A stretch of DNA of 64,000 nucleotides, from the NCBI GenBank assembly GCA_037445555.1, contig JBBIKG010000020.1:1-64000 (forward strand), in the 5' to 3' direction. The translations under genes and the position numbers were made by a program. Positions 1 through 8,525 of the stretch are shown in pieces (position 1 is the stretch's first letter; each line of letters begins with the position of its first letter). The stretch comes from JAAYJT01 sp037445555 (GTDB lineage: Bacteria; Bacteroidota; Bacteroidia; Bacteroidales; JAAYJT01). The notes below the pieces were generated by a model. That model worked only from the letters and a program-made list of their open reading frames with translations, was not told the origin of the DNA and made no database searches.

Positions 1-783
1 GCCCTTTTCCAGCGGTAACACTTGGTCGTATGCTATGTAAAATCCTTGGTCAAACCCTCCAAACAGCTTTGACATGGCGATATCCATCTCGCGACAGCCA
101 AAGTAAATGGCCGGATCAATCGCACACGGCTCCCCGTTTTCATCCGCCATGTAATTCCCGCTCCATAGGTCGCCATGAATCAGCGATGGCTTCTCGGGCG
201 GAAAAACAGATGGTAGGTGCTTGTAAAAACGGGTGAACTGCTTTTCCGTGTCAGCAGGCATCAACCTTTTTCTGCGTGCAAGGGTTATCATGGGTTCAAG
301 TCGCTCGGCAATAAAAAACTCTGCCCAGGTGGAATGGAATTTGTTTGACTGCGACAGAGAACCAATATAGTTGTCATGCTCAAATCCGAATTTCGCAGCG
401 GAAGTCTGATGCATGGCAGCCAATCTCGATCCGAAATTTTCCCAGAAATTAACTCCGGGTCTGGCCGGGTTTATAAGCTCAAGCAGGATAAACGCAGTGT
501 CGCCGCACTGTCCTTTAGCCAATACCTCTGGCACCCTGAGCGTTGCGGTCGCCGCCAGCAATCGCAACGCATCAGCCTCGCACTGAAACATCCCTGGGAA
601 ACGTGCTGCCGAGTTGAGCTTGACGAAAAAATTACCAGCAGAGGAAATTACTTTGAAGGTTTGATTGATACACCCACCCGCCACCGGCACCAACGATAAC
701 TTTTCAACCTTCGCCCCTGTGTGGTGTACAATCAGTTGGCCTAGACATTCTTTAATTGCGGTATGATCAGCCGGGGTATCCAT
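1..783 (-). CDS. Fructosamine kinase family protein (3' end cut by window)
   Basis: The reverse frame is open from an ATG at 783 to the window edge, giving 261 codons without a stop. Fructosamine/ketosamine-3-kinases phosphorylate sugar adducts on amines so that they fall off, a cytoplasmic protein-repair or scavenging role. An N-terminal kinase-like lobe is followed by the catalytic-loop motif HGDLWSGN and then IDPAIYFG and REMD, the typical Mg/ATP-binding signature of this family (related to aminoglycoside phosphotransferases). About 25-30 C-terminal residues are probably missing. The start lies 4 bases from the stop of the next minus-strand gene, so it may be the last gene of the sigma-factor operon. 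Substrate specificity cannot be read from the sequence. Confidence 0.85.
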   Translation of the reverse strand, partial: MDTPADHTAIKECLGQLIVHHTGAKVEKLSLVPVAGGCINQTFKVISSAGNFFVKLNSAARFPGMFQCEADALRLLAATATLRVPEVLAKGQCGDTAFILLELINPARPGVNFWENFGSRLAAMHQTSAAKFGFEHDNYIGSLSQSNKFHSTWAEFFIAERLEPMITLARRKRLMPADTEKQFTRFYKHLPSVFPPEKPSLIHGDLWSGNYMADENGEPCAIDPAIYFGCREMDIAMSKLFGGFDQGFYIAYDQVLPLEKG

Positions 784-787
784 CCAT

Positions 788-1225
788 TTATATAACAACA
801 AGCGTTGAGCGGTGCCACAGATTTTTTAACAGTCGGTCAAGGATTGCCAAGCTGGGCAGCACGATGATCAGCACCACTGCAAGGGTAGAATTCCGAATAA
901 AATCGATGATAGATACAAGGCTACGGAAAGAATCCATCACAAGGCTGAACAAGCGCTCATAGCTTCTTGTGTCGGCATCTAAGGGATTGAATAAAGATAT
1001 GTCGAAAAACGGGAAAATCACCAGATACAATAGTACAAGGAGTACTATTCCGGCTGCAATATATATTAGAGTAAAAACCGAAAGGTAAGGATTATGTTTT
1101 TTCTCAGCTTCCAAAGCCGAGATATCATCCATCACCTTGGCGGTGAATCGCTCAGAGATGGCCTGTTGCGAGGGTTTTTTCAGCAGCTTATTAAGCAACT
1201 CATCATTTAATCTGTACTCTTCCAT
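788..1225 (-). CDS. Small membrane protein, probable anti-sigma factor
   Basis: This 145-residue protein has no recognised domain. It has a charged, helical N-terminal part (about residues 1-45), one hydrophobic segment near 48-72, and a second near 112-130. It starts 10 bases after the ECF sigma gene ends and is read in the same direction. A short cytoplasmic head plus membrane segments directly downstream of an ECF sigma gene is the usual arrangement for an anti-sigma factor that holds the sigma factor at the inner membrane. The function is inferred from position and topology only; no zinc-binding HxxxCxxC motif is present. Confidence 0.6.
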   Translation of the reverse strand: MEEYRLNDELLNKLLKKPSQQAISERFTAKVMDDISALEAEKKHNPYLSVFTLIYIAAGIVLLVLLYLVIFPFFDISLFNPLDADTRSYERLFSLVMDSFRSLVSIIDFIRNSTLAVVLIIVLPSLAILDRLLKNLWHRSTLVVI

Positions 1226-1234
1226 CTGTACCTC

Positions 1235-1816
1235 CTATTTCCTTATCATTTTTAATTCATGCATTTTCATCATTTCGCTTATCAGCGAATACAACTTTTT
1301 CCGAAGCCTGTGCAGCCTGACTTTCACATTGGCCTGGCTTAGCCCTGTGATGTCGGAAATGTCCTGAATGCTCAGCTCATCGGTATAAAACATTCCAACC
1401 AGCATGGCATCCTGGGGGTGTAGATTTTTAATTGCCTCATTCACCATGCTCACCTGTTCATCGTCAGTATAGGCATACATATTCTCCTGTATTTCCCCCT
1501 CCTGCAGGTGCTCAACATCCATTGATGAAAGAGAGGCCATCACCATCTTTCTCTTCCTGACGGCCGACAGTGACATATTCACCGCAATGCGATACAGCCA
1601 GGTCGAGAATTTTGATTCCTGTTTAAAACCCGTAAGGGCCTGATAGGCCTTCAGAAAGATATCCTGAGCAATCTCTTCGGCTTCGGGGTGGTCAGATATT
1701 ATCCTGCAGGTTACCGAATACACCATATCCTTGTACCGGTCAACGAGTTTTGCAAAAGCGGGCGTATTTCCGGACAATACCTGCGAAATTATTACAGAAT
1801 CATCTTCCTGTATCAT
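1235..1816 (-). CDS. RNA polymerase sigma factor, ECF (sigma-70) family
   Basis: About 193 residues. Region 2 contains the YKDMVYSVTCRII stretch and the DIFLKAYQAL and FSTWLYRIAVN motifs typical of ECF factors. Region 4 carries a helix-turn-helix (SIQDISDITGLSQANVKVRLHR). An upstream in-frame TTG at 1837 is possible, but a promoter-like TGTAAC-N16-CGTC sequence at 1830-1855 would place transcription start downstream of that TTG, so ATG at 1816 is preferred; the leader would then be very short. The promoter looks like one read by an ECF factor, suggesting autoregulation. It forms an operon with the membrane protein downstream. The stress it answers to is unknown. Confidence 0.93.
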   Translation of the reverse strand: MIQEDDSVIISQVLSGNTPAFAKLVDRYKDMVYSVTCRIISDHPEAEEIAQDIFLKAYQALTGFKQESKFSTWLYRIAVNMSLSAVRKRKMVMASLSSMDVEHLQEGEIQENMYAYTDDEQVSMVNEAIKNLHPQDAMLVGMFYTDELSIQDISDITGLSQANVKVRLHRLRKKLYSLISEMMKMHELKMIRK

Positions 1817-1829
1817 CTTCGTGCAGTTA

Positions 1830-1855
1830 GACGACAACCAATGGGCGAAGTTACA
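1830..1855 (-). promoter_or_regulatory. ECF-type promoter of the sigma operon
   Basis: On the minus strand TGTAAC (1855-1850) is followed after 16 bases by CGTC (1833-1830), matching the general ECF promoter form TGTAAC-N16/17-CGTC. It lies immediately upstream of the sigma gene ATG at 1816. Likely an autoregulatory promoter; not experimentally shown. Confidence 0.55.
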
Positions 1856-1925
1856 CAGAGATAGCGCCGAAAATTTCGGACAGAGCTAAATAGGTAGGTG
1901 GCTTGCGAATTTTTATCCCGAGTTT

Positions 1926-1952
1926 TGTAACCAGCCAGCACCCTAGAGCGTC
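1926..1952 (+). promoter_or_regulatory. Divergent ECF-type promoter
   Basis: On the plus strand TGTAAC (1926-1931) is followed after 17 bases by CGTC (1949-1952), about 33 bases ahead of the next gene's ATG. It mirrors the element in front of the sigma gene, so the small membrane protein at 1985 is a candidate member of the same regulon. Confidence 0.5.
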
Positions 1953-1984
1953 AAACTGTAAAAACGAACAAAAAACATCGAGCT

Positions 1985-2350
1985 ATGAATGAAATTATGA
2001 TACCACTGGGAGCATTTGCCATGATAGTGGCCATAGTGTATCTCAATGTCCGCAAGCGCGAACGCCTGAAGCTGATCGAAATGGGAATCAATGCCGATAT
2101 TTTCGAAACCCGAAAGCCTTATTCCCCGGCCTTGAAGTGGGGAATCATTCTGGTGGCACTGGGATTGGGATTGTTTCTAGCCCGGTTGCTCATCATCTTT
2201 GGCGATTTTGACCAGGGCGAGGCTTATTTCTCAATGCTTTTTCTGTTTGGCGGAGCCGGCCTGCTTATTTACCATTTTATTGAGTTAAAGCTAAAGAAAA
2301 ACTACCCTGATAAGGAGGAACAAGAACAGCATCCTGTTAATCCCCGGTAA
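1985..2350 (+). CDS. Small inner-membrane protein (DUF6249-like)
   Basis: This 121-residue protein has an N-terminal hydrophobic segment (about 5-21), a basic cytoplasmic stretch with RKRERLKLIEMG, and two further hydrophobic segments (about 50-70 and 80-100), ending in a charged tail. The RERLKLIEMG pattern after a first membrane segment resembles the Bacteroidota family DUF6249, whose function is unknown. It is transcribed divergently from the ECF sigma operon and preceded by an ECF-type promoter, which suggests co-regulation. Its 3' end overlaps the convergent thpR gene by 14 bases. Confidence 0.75.
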   Translation: MNEIMIPLGAFAMIVAIVYLNVRKRERLKLIEMGINADIFETRKPYSPALKWGIILVALGLGLFLARLLIIFGDFDQGEAYFSMLFLFGGAGLLIYHFIELKLKKNYPDKEEQEQHPVNPR

Positions 2351-2927
2351 CCCGTGTCAGAGCATAGCGGTTAAGTGGAATGTACTGGGGACCCTCGGGG
2401 CGCAAAAGGCTTTCGTACATAACCAATTCTGTTACAAGCTGATTCCCGAAACTGCACTCCCGGTACTGATTAATGATTTGTTGAAATAGCTGCTTGTCGG
2501 CTATTTCCCTTTTTATGCGCCCCACCGTAAGGTGTGGAACAAAGTTTTGCCTGTCAGGAAAAATGTTGATGCGTGCTAATTCTATATTTACCCTTTCGTA
2601 TAAAAGAGGTAGTTCGTTTCCCGCCGAAAGGCCAAACCATATCACCCGCGGGTCGTATCGGCTGCCAAAAATCCCAGCACCCGTTATTCTATAAGAAAAA
2701 CAATTTGATGCCGATGCCGCCGCACTCAGGCAATGGTCGATATCACTGATCCCGGTAACGGCTGTCTCGCCAAAAAATTTGAGTGTCAAATGCATATTGC
2801 CCTCTCTCACCCAGGTAATCCGTTCGTGCGCCAGGTCTTGCCTGAGTGTAAGGTAGGTGCAGCTAAAATCGGCCGATGGCATGATCTTTACAGCAGCAAA
2901 CAATCGTTTGGTTTTTTTTGGTGCCAT
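2337..2927 (-). CDS. thpR: RNA 2',3'-cyclic phosphodiesterase (2H family)
   Basis: 196 residues, the usual size for ThpR/LigT. The two catalytic HxT motifs of the 2H phosphoesterase fold are present: HLTLKFFGE (H46, T48) and HLTVGRI (H132, T134). The enzyme opens 2',3'-cyclic phosphate RNA ends to 2'-phosphates in the cytoplasm and in vitro can also join tRNA halves. It stands alone on the minus strand, convergent with and overlapping the small membrane protein gene by 14 bases. Confidence 0.9.
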   Translation of the reverse strand: MAPKKTKRLFAAVKIMPSADFSCTYLTLRQDLAHERITWVREGNMHLTLKFFGETAVTGISDIDHCLSAAASASNCFSYRITGAGIFGSRYDPRVIWFGLSAGNELPLLYERVNIELARINIFPDRQNFVPHLTVGRIKREIADKQLFQQIINQYRECSFGNQLVTELVMYESLLRPEGPQYIPLNRYALTRVTGD

Positions 2928-3087
2928 TGGTAGAATTTAATCCTGCTCCCTATTGCAAAGATAGGGCGCATTACCACCATTGCCAGGTCTGAATTGTTTT
3001 TTATGCCAAAACAAAACACGGAGAAATGAATGTGCAGTCCTCTGGTTAAAGAAATATCATGCAAGATATGTGTCTGAAAGCAGGCAA

Positions 3088-4590
3088 CTATTTTTCGGGT
3101 CTCATCTGAGGAAAGAAGATAACATCCTGAATCGAGGGCTGATTGGTCATGATCATGGTAAGCCGGTCAATACCGATGCCCAGGCCCGCAGTAGGCGGCA
3201 TGCCATATTCGAGCGCCCTCAAAAAGTCTTCGTCAAGCACCATCGACTCATCATCGCCGCGCAGGCCAAGCTCGAGCTGGGCTTCAAACCGGGTTCTCTG
3301 GTCAATGGGATCGTTCAGCTCGGAAAATGCATTGCAAAGCTCCTTGCCATTGACGATAGCCTCGAATCGCTCAACCAGGCCGGGTTTTTGAGGGTGTTTT
3401 TTAGCCAGTGGAGACATCTCGATCGGATAGTCTGTGATGAATGTGGGCTGTGTCAGGTTTGGTTCACAGCATTCGCCGAAGATTTCATCAATTATCTTTC
3501 CCTTGGCCATGGCAGGAGTAAGAGGTACATGCAGGCTGGCAGCCGTGCGGCGCAGGGCTGCTTCATCCATATTGCTCATATCAACCCCCGTATAATGTTG
3601 TATTACCTCAAACATGGTATATCGTTTCCACGGTCGTCTGAAGTCGATCAAATGTTCGCCTACCCGCACCTGTGTGGTACCATGAAGATCAATGGCGATG
3701 CGCTCCACCATTTCTTCAACCAGGTTCATCATCCATTCATAATCCTTAAACGCTACATATAGCTCCATCTGTGTAAATTCCGGATTATGAAAACGGCTCA
3801 TGCCTTCGTTTCTGAAGTCTTTTGAAAACTCATACACTCCGTCGAATCCCCCCACGATCAGCCGTTTCAGGTATAGCTCATTGGCTATGCGCAGGTAAAG
3901 TGTCATGTCGAGAGTGTTGTGATGTGTTTTGAATGGTCTGGCCGCAGCGCCTCCGTAAAGAGGCTGCAATACGGGGGTTTCAACCTCGAGGTACCCCCTG
4001 CTGTCAAGAAAACCCCTCATGGAGTTCACCAGACGGGTTCGTTTGATGAAAGTATCTTTAATCTCAGGGTTGACAATCAGATCGAGATAGCGCTGCCTGT
4101 AACGTTGTTCGGGATCGGTGAAGGCATCGAAAACCTGGTCATCTTTTTCCTTGACAATCGGAAGGGGTCGGAGTGATTTGCCGAGTACTTTGAACTCATT
4201 GACGTGAATAGTGATCTCGCCCATTTTGGTAATAAACACAAACCCTTTCACGCCTATGAAATCGCCGATATCAAGCAATCGCTTAAATATGGTATTGTAT
4301 AACGTTTTATCCTCACCCGGACAAATGTCGTCGCGCTTGATGTAGAGTTGTATACGACCGGTGGCATCCTGCAACTCCACGAAGGAAGCCGCACCCATTA
4401 CACGCCGCCCCATTACTCTACCGGCAATGCTTATACTCTGATACAAATTCTGATCCCCGGGAAATTTCTCAAGGATTTCAGCCGTTTTTACATTTACATC
4501 GAAAGCTTCGGAAGGATATGGATCGTAACCCATACCAATGAGCTGCTGCAACGATTCGCGCCTTATTATTTCTTGTTCGCTTAATGCCAT
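3088..4590 (-). CDS. lysS: Lysine--tRNA ligase (class II)
   Basis: 500 residues, the normal length for bacterial LysRS. An N-terminal OB-fold anticodon-binding domain (about 50-150, with IAGRVMGRRVMG) is followed by the class II catalytic core. Motif 2 is around FRNEGMSRFHNPEF and motif 3 is GLGIGIDRLTM near the C terminus. It charges tRNA-Lys in the cytoplasm. The start is the ATG at 4590, about 60 bases after the recO stop. A TAnnTTTG promoter box lies in that gap, so it is probably transcribed independently as well as by readthrough from recO. Confidence 0.97.
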   Translation of the reverse strand: MALSEQEIIRRESLQQLIGMGYDPYPSEAFDVNVKTAEILEKFPGDQNLYQSISIAGRVMGRRVMGAASFVELQDATGRIQLYIKRDDICPGEDKTLYNTIFKRLLDIGDFIGVKGFVFITKMGEITIHVNEFKVLGKSLRPLPIVKEKDDQVFDAFTDPEQRYRQRYLDLIVNPEIKDTFIKRTRLVNSMRGFLDSRGYLEVETPVLQPLYGGAAARPFKTHHNTLDMTLYLRIANELYLKRLIVGGFDGVYEFSKDFRNEGMSRFHNPEFTQMELYVAFKDYEWMMNLVEEMVERIAIDLHGTTQVRVGEHLIDFRRPWKRYTMFEVIQHYTGVDMSNMDEAALRRTAASLHVPLTPAMAKGKIIDEIFGECCEPNLTQPTFITDYPIEMSPLAKKHPQKPGLVERFEAIVNGKELCNAFSELNDPIDQRTRFEAQLELGLRGDDESMVLDEDFLRALEYGMPPTAGLGIGIDRLTMIMTNQPSIQDVIFFPQMRPEK

Positions 4591-4615
4591 GGAATCCTGA
4601 TTTTGAAAAACGGCG

Positions 4616-4623
4616 CAAAGGTA
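4616..4623 (-). promoter_or_regulatory. lysS promoter -7 box
   Basis: On the minus strand the sequence is TACCTTTG, a perfect match to the Bacteroidota TAnnTTTG -7 element, 25 bases upstream of the lysS start. No clear TTTG -33 element is visible. Confidence 0.45.
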
Positions 4624-4651
4624 ACTAAAAAACGCAGAATGCCCTGTGTCC

Positions 4652-5368
4652 TTACGAAAGCACCTCGTGGAGCACCTCGGGCGATCGCAGATCGGAAAAC
4701 TCGGGCAGATTGATTTTGAAATAATCGATCAGGCGATCCAGAAGTTGTCGTCGTTCCTCGGCTGATGCCATCACCCTATCGTGAAATGTACAGTCGATGT
4801 CGATAATACGACTCAGTTTTTCAGCCAACCCGGGCGCAAGGTAATAGTTATGAAGGGGCTTGGCGGCACAAAACATACCCTCAGTCATGTCAAAGTAATG
4901 ACCGGGGGCATAATTCGAGCGTGGTCTGAAACCCATCATACCCATGAGCCGGATCATAAATACCAAATGAAAATCGGCTGAGAAAAAATCTTCATCATTC
5001 AACGCAATCACTGCATCCGTCAGGAAACCAAAAAGCTCGGGATTACACTCCTGTTCCCTGATGCTACGCAAGATCAACTCATTGATAAACAGTGCCTGGG
5101 CTGTTTTTCGCATATCTGTTGCTCCGAAAGACTGCAGGGTTCTGATCTCCCGGATGTACTGCAAGCCTCGCGACTCTTTGTAATCGATCACGGTATCAAC
5201 GAGGCTCAACTGCCCGAATAAGGCGATCTTAATTCGTGACCTGGCGCCAAACAGCCCCCTGACATGAAAAGACAGCATTCCCAGTTTTTCGGTATAAATT
5301 TTTGCGATGATGCTTGAATCCGAATACCGGATATAGCTAATAACGATTCCCCGACTATGATACAGCAT
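4652..5368 (-). CDS. recO: DNA repair protein RecO
   Basis: 238 residues. The N-terminal OB-fold begins with GIVISYIRYSDSSIIAKIYTEKLG and continues to the RGLFG motif characteristic of RecO; the C-terminal half is helical. RecO works with RecR (and RecF) to load RecA onto SSB-coated single-stranded DNA during gap repair. The cysteine pairs of the zinc finger found in some RecO proteins are not evident. It lies 8 bases downstream of porZ, an adjacency I recall from other Bacteroidota, and upstream of lysS. Confidence 0.93.
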   Translation of the reverse strand: MLYHSRGIVISYIRYSDSSIIAKIYTEKLGMLSFHVRGLFGARSRIKIALFGQLSLVDTVIDYKESRGLQYIREIRTLQSFGATDMRKTAQALFINELILRSIREQECNPELFGFLTDAVIALNDEDFFSADFHLVFMIRLMGMMGFRPRSNYAPGHYFDMTEGMFCAAKPLHNYYLAPGLAEKLSRIIDIDCTFHDRVMASAEERRQLLDRLIDYFKINLPEFSDLRSPEVLHEVLS

Positions 5369-5376
5369 CGGTTTCG

Positions 5377-7701
5377 TTATTGCATGAAAAGAATTTTTGC
5401 CACCAGAGTTTTCGTTCCTTGCTGGTCGGATGCAAATACAAGATAGACTCCGCTGCTGGCGCGTCTTCCGTCATGATTTGTCCCATTCCAGACTGCTTGT
5501 CCGCCAAAGGCCCGGGTTTTGTACACCAGGTTGCCGCCGATGTCGGTGATTCGCACTTCCGAGTCGCGCCAGAGACCTTTTATGGCTATGGCACCCATAT
5601 AGCCCGGACGCACAGGGTTGGGATAAACCAACACATCGTTTTGTTCGGGTTGAGCAAATGTAGCTTCGGCGCGGTACGAGATGACACCCTTTGATGTCCC
5701 AAAAAACACCTCCCCTTTTTTATCAATGGTGATAGAAGTAATGGTGTTTGAGAGTATGGGGCTGTTTTCTTCGTTGAAATTCAGGATCTGTTTTGTGCCG
5801 TCCGGAGTCATCAGAAAAACCCCCGCCCTGTCGGTACCAAACCATTTCCGGTTGGCTCCATCCACAGCAATAGCAGTAACTGTCTCCTCCTTTAATAGAT
5901 ACTGGGCGTGCCCACCTTCGACTACGATAGGTTTGTAGGCGTCGAAGTTGCTTGTTGAAAATACATTTTCGGGTGAACGTATTACTGCAACGCCTTCGTT
6001 GGTTCCCATCCATAACTGGCCATCAAGATCCACCGCCAGGCAAAGAATCAGACTGCCGGGTAAGGCTCCGTTACCCACCGCGCCCGAAAGGCGTTTCACC
6101 TTGTCATCGGCCACATTGTCAATAGTGTTGTTATCATTGAAAACCACCAGACCGTGGTTGCGCACCAGGCACCACTTCTGCCCACTCTGATCAATTAGGA
6201 GTCCGCCAAAATCAATACCGCTTGCCACCGGATTAAGGCTGAATGATCGCCAGCTGCCATCAGGCTTCATGACCGAAAGCAGGTTAGGGGCACTGCTGTT
6301 GGTAGCCCACAAATTCCGTTTCTCGTCAAAAGCAAGTCCGCCTATGCAAACCCAACCCTGCAGAAAAATACTCGATTGCAGAGTGCTGTTGGTATGATCA
6401 TACCTTTTAGTTACCAAACCTTTGTTTATTTCGAGTATCCCCATTCCCCACGAACCGGCCATCAGTCGCTGATTGTCCGCCGGATCTACCGCAAGGCACA
6501 ATACATCCTGAACCCCGCCAAAACCACTAGTGTTCCACTGGTTGTAGCTGACCCATTTATTATCAACGAATCCATTGACCATGGCATTCTGAAACAGGTT
6601 AACCCAGGATGAATTTCGCCCGCCGGGGACGGTATATACATTATTTCCTGCAGATGCCATAGAATACACTGAAGTGATTGGAGGGCCACCGGGCTGTATC
6701 GACTCGGCCTGAGAGGATGAAACATACTTCACCAGACCCGATTGCACGTCGGCTATGTAGAGTATTCCGTCTGACGAATACAACGCGTCGTTTGGCGAGG
6801 GATTGCCAAACCGGTATGTCTGAATCGTTTCCGACAGTGTTAGGTTGCTGCTGTAAACGGAAATTTTGTTTAACCTTGTCACCAGCAGTTTGTTTCTCGA
6901 AGCGCGCACTCTTGTAACCTTTTGTGTTTCGGAAGATTGCCATGGGGCCCAGTTGTTGCCGGTAAACAGAAAAAGCGCATCGTCATTGTTTGCGGCACCT
7001 CGTCGGTTTGCAATCAGGAAATTCCCGATGGTTTCAACTTCGCTGAAAGGCTGACCCGTATTGGGAATAAGATTTTCGCGGTTCCATTGAGCAAAATTGG
7101 CCAGATTTGAGCTGGAGAATGAGGCTTTGTAAAGGCCGTTATCGGTAGCGGCATATATTGTGGAGTCTGGAAGCGACAAGGCTATATCGTTGACATTTAG
7201 CGCCGTACCTCCAGGGCCTATGTACCAGGTATCGGCAATTTCGCGTTTTTCAATATCCAGCACCACGATGCCAAAGCCACATGCCAGGTAGGCACGTTTG
7301 CCTATTATCACCACCCGATTTATGACCTTATTGCCCGGAATGGTTTTGCGCCAGATATCACCCATATTGAATATACCTTTGGGCGTGATAAGGTCAATTT
7401 TGGTATTTGCATATGCCACAACAAGGGTTTGCAGTGGGGCATGATAATCAATGTGGCTTATACCTAAATCCGACAGCCCGTTGATTTTACTGATCCGTTC
7501 TATGGTATAATCAGCTTTGTTATAGGCAAAAAGGCTGTGAGATGTAGCACAGATGATCTGCGTGGAGGTTTCAGTAACATAAATACATTGATTATACGGC
7601 AGGTGATCGCGCCAGTACCCAATCGGAACGCCCTGACCGTTCGCCTCAGCGAGTCCGGCTAACGCAGTTATTAAACACAGAATCCGTACCTGTAGTCTCA
7701 T
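5377..7701 (-). CDS. porZ: Type IX secretion protein PorZ-like, beta-propeller with sorting domain
   Basis: About 774 residues. After a signal peptide ending around ANGQ the mature protein opens with PIGYWRDHLPYNQ, as in PorZ. Repeated propeller blades follow (for example the SLFAYNKADYTIERISKINGL region, AVDGANRKWFGT and TIDKKGEVFFGT), forming two propeller domains. A C-terminal type A sorting domain begins around VLVYPNPVRPGY and includes SSGVYLV. PorZ is a surface component of the T9SS attachment complex that delivers anionic LPS to the PorU sortase. An in-frame TTG at 7731 could extend the protein, but ATG 7701 directly precedes the signal peptide. The position next to recO supports PorZ over other propeller proteins. 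Confidence 0.85.
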   Translation of the reverse strand: MRLQVRILCLITALAGLAEANGQGVPIGYWRDHLPYNQCIYVTETSTQIICATSHSLFAYNKADYTIERISKINGLSDLGISHIDYHAPLQTLVVAYANTKIDLITPKGIFNMGDIWRKTIPGNKVINRVVIIGKRAYLACGFGIVVLDIEKREIADTWYIGPGGTALNVNDIALSLPDSTIYAATDNGLYKASFSSSNLANFAQWNRENLIPNTGQPFSEVETIGNFLIANRRGAANNDDALFLFTGNNWAPWQSSETQKVTRVRASRNKLLVTRLNKISVYSSNLTLSETIQTYRFGNPSPNDALYSSDGILYIADVQSGLVKYVSSSQAESIQPGGPPITSVYSMASAGNNVYTVPGGRNSSWVNLFQNAMVNGFVDNKWVSYNQWNTSGFGGVQDVLCLAVDPADNQRLMAGSWGMGILEINKGLVTKRYDHTNSTLQSSIFLQGWVCIGGLAFDEKRNLWATNSSAPNLLSVMKPDGSWRSFSLNPVASGIDFGGLLIDQSGQKWCLVRNHGLVVFNDNNTIDNVADDKVKRLSGAVGNGALPGSLILCLAVDLDGQLWMGTNEGVAVIRSPENVFSTSNFDAYKPIVVEGGHAQYLLKEETVTAIAVDGANRKWFGTDRAGVFLMTPDGTKQILNFNEENSPILSNTITSITIDKKGEVFFGTSKGVISYRAEATFAQPEQNDVLVYPNPVRPGYMGAIAIKGLWRDSEVRITDIGGNLVYKTRAFGGQAVWNGTNHDGRRASSGVYLVFASDQQGTKTLVAKILFMQ

Positions 7702-7850
7702 GCAAATGAATCTGTTGCCTGTCAATATCAAACTGATGGCATCAGTGAAATATTGTTTGCAAAGTTACGGCATTCCGTTGCAGAAAATCAGGTGGCAAAA
7801 GTTTTGCCAAATGGCGGCCCTGCCTGTGCGCAACAGGTGAGGGTCTCAAA

Positions 7851-8495
7851 TCAGGAACATCCCCCTTTGATGGTTTTTTTCTTTCCTGCTGCAACCGGAG
7901 GTTTGGGAGCCGCGGCTTTAGCGGGTGCGTCTGTTCCGGTAGTGACCAGGGTTGCACCACCCAATGCCTGGCTGGCCCCTTTGCGAAAGTCGTATTTTGC
8001 CAGTTCATCATCCGGACTGGTCGACGCTGGAGCCGTGGGATTCATGATGGTCTCGGCCCAATAATTTAACCCTCCCTGCAACACGAAAAGGTTTGTATAG
8101 CCAAGCTGTCTCAGGAGCATCCATGCTTCATTGGCGCGGGTGCTTCCGTTGGCATAAAGCACATTAAGCAAAATATTCTGGCTAAAAACTTCTTCAAATT
8201 CAGCCGACAACAGATTGTCGAGTGGGATGTTGATGGCCCCGGGCAAGCTGAATTTATCAAACTCATCCTTTGACCTGACATCAATCAACCTGAGTGTAGG
8301 GTCTTTTTCAACAATCATCTGTGCAACAGCATCGGGTCCGATATACTGGGTGTTGCTCTTAAGCTCGTTAAGCACCTGTTCGGCGGTAAGCTTATAAGGG
8401 GTAGTAGTGTTTTTGGGAACCGCGGCAATGATGATGCCCAAAAGCACGATAACTGACGAAAGGAGCAACCTTGGGGTAAATTCTATCATTTTCAT
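7851..8495 (-). CDS. Membrane-anchored rhodanese-like protein lacking the active-site cysteine
   Basis: 214 residues. A signal anchor (about 8-25) precedes a rhodanese domain (about 35-150) with the usual RLIDVRSKDEFDKFSLPGAI segment and the closing VLQGGLNYW. The active-site loop reads YANGSTR (114-120): R120 is conserved, but the catalytic cysteine position (115) is alanine, so normal sulfurtransferase chemistry is unlikely. A low-complexity Ala/Pro/Lys linker leads to a C-terminal tail ending GGCS, with Cys213 penultimate. It is the last gene of the polysulfide reductase/YeeE operon, 30 bases after a half-size YeeE gene. It may bind or relay sulfur species in the periplasm; this is inference. 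Confidence 0.88.
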   Translation of the reverse strand: MKMIEFTPRLLLSSVIVLLGIIIAAVPKNTTTPYKLTAEQVLNELKSNTQYIGPDAVAQMIVEKDPTLRLIDVRSKDEFDKFSLPGAINIPLDNLLSAEFEEVFSQNILLNVLYANGSTRANEAWMLLRQLGYTNLFVLQGGLNYWAETIMNPTAPASTSPDDELAKYDFRKGASQALGGATLVTTGTDAPAKAAAPKPPVAAGKKKTIKGGCS

Positions 8496-8525
8496 GGTTG
8501 ACTTTTTTTGTTAAACGTCTGTCTA

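Noticed and set aside
2980..3762. A 260-codon plus-strand open frame
   Set aside because: It lies opposite lysS, has no recognisable domain or membrane pattern, and its sequence is explained as the antisense of conserved LysRS motifs.
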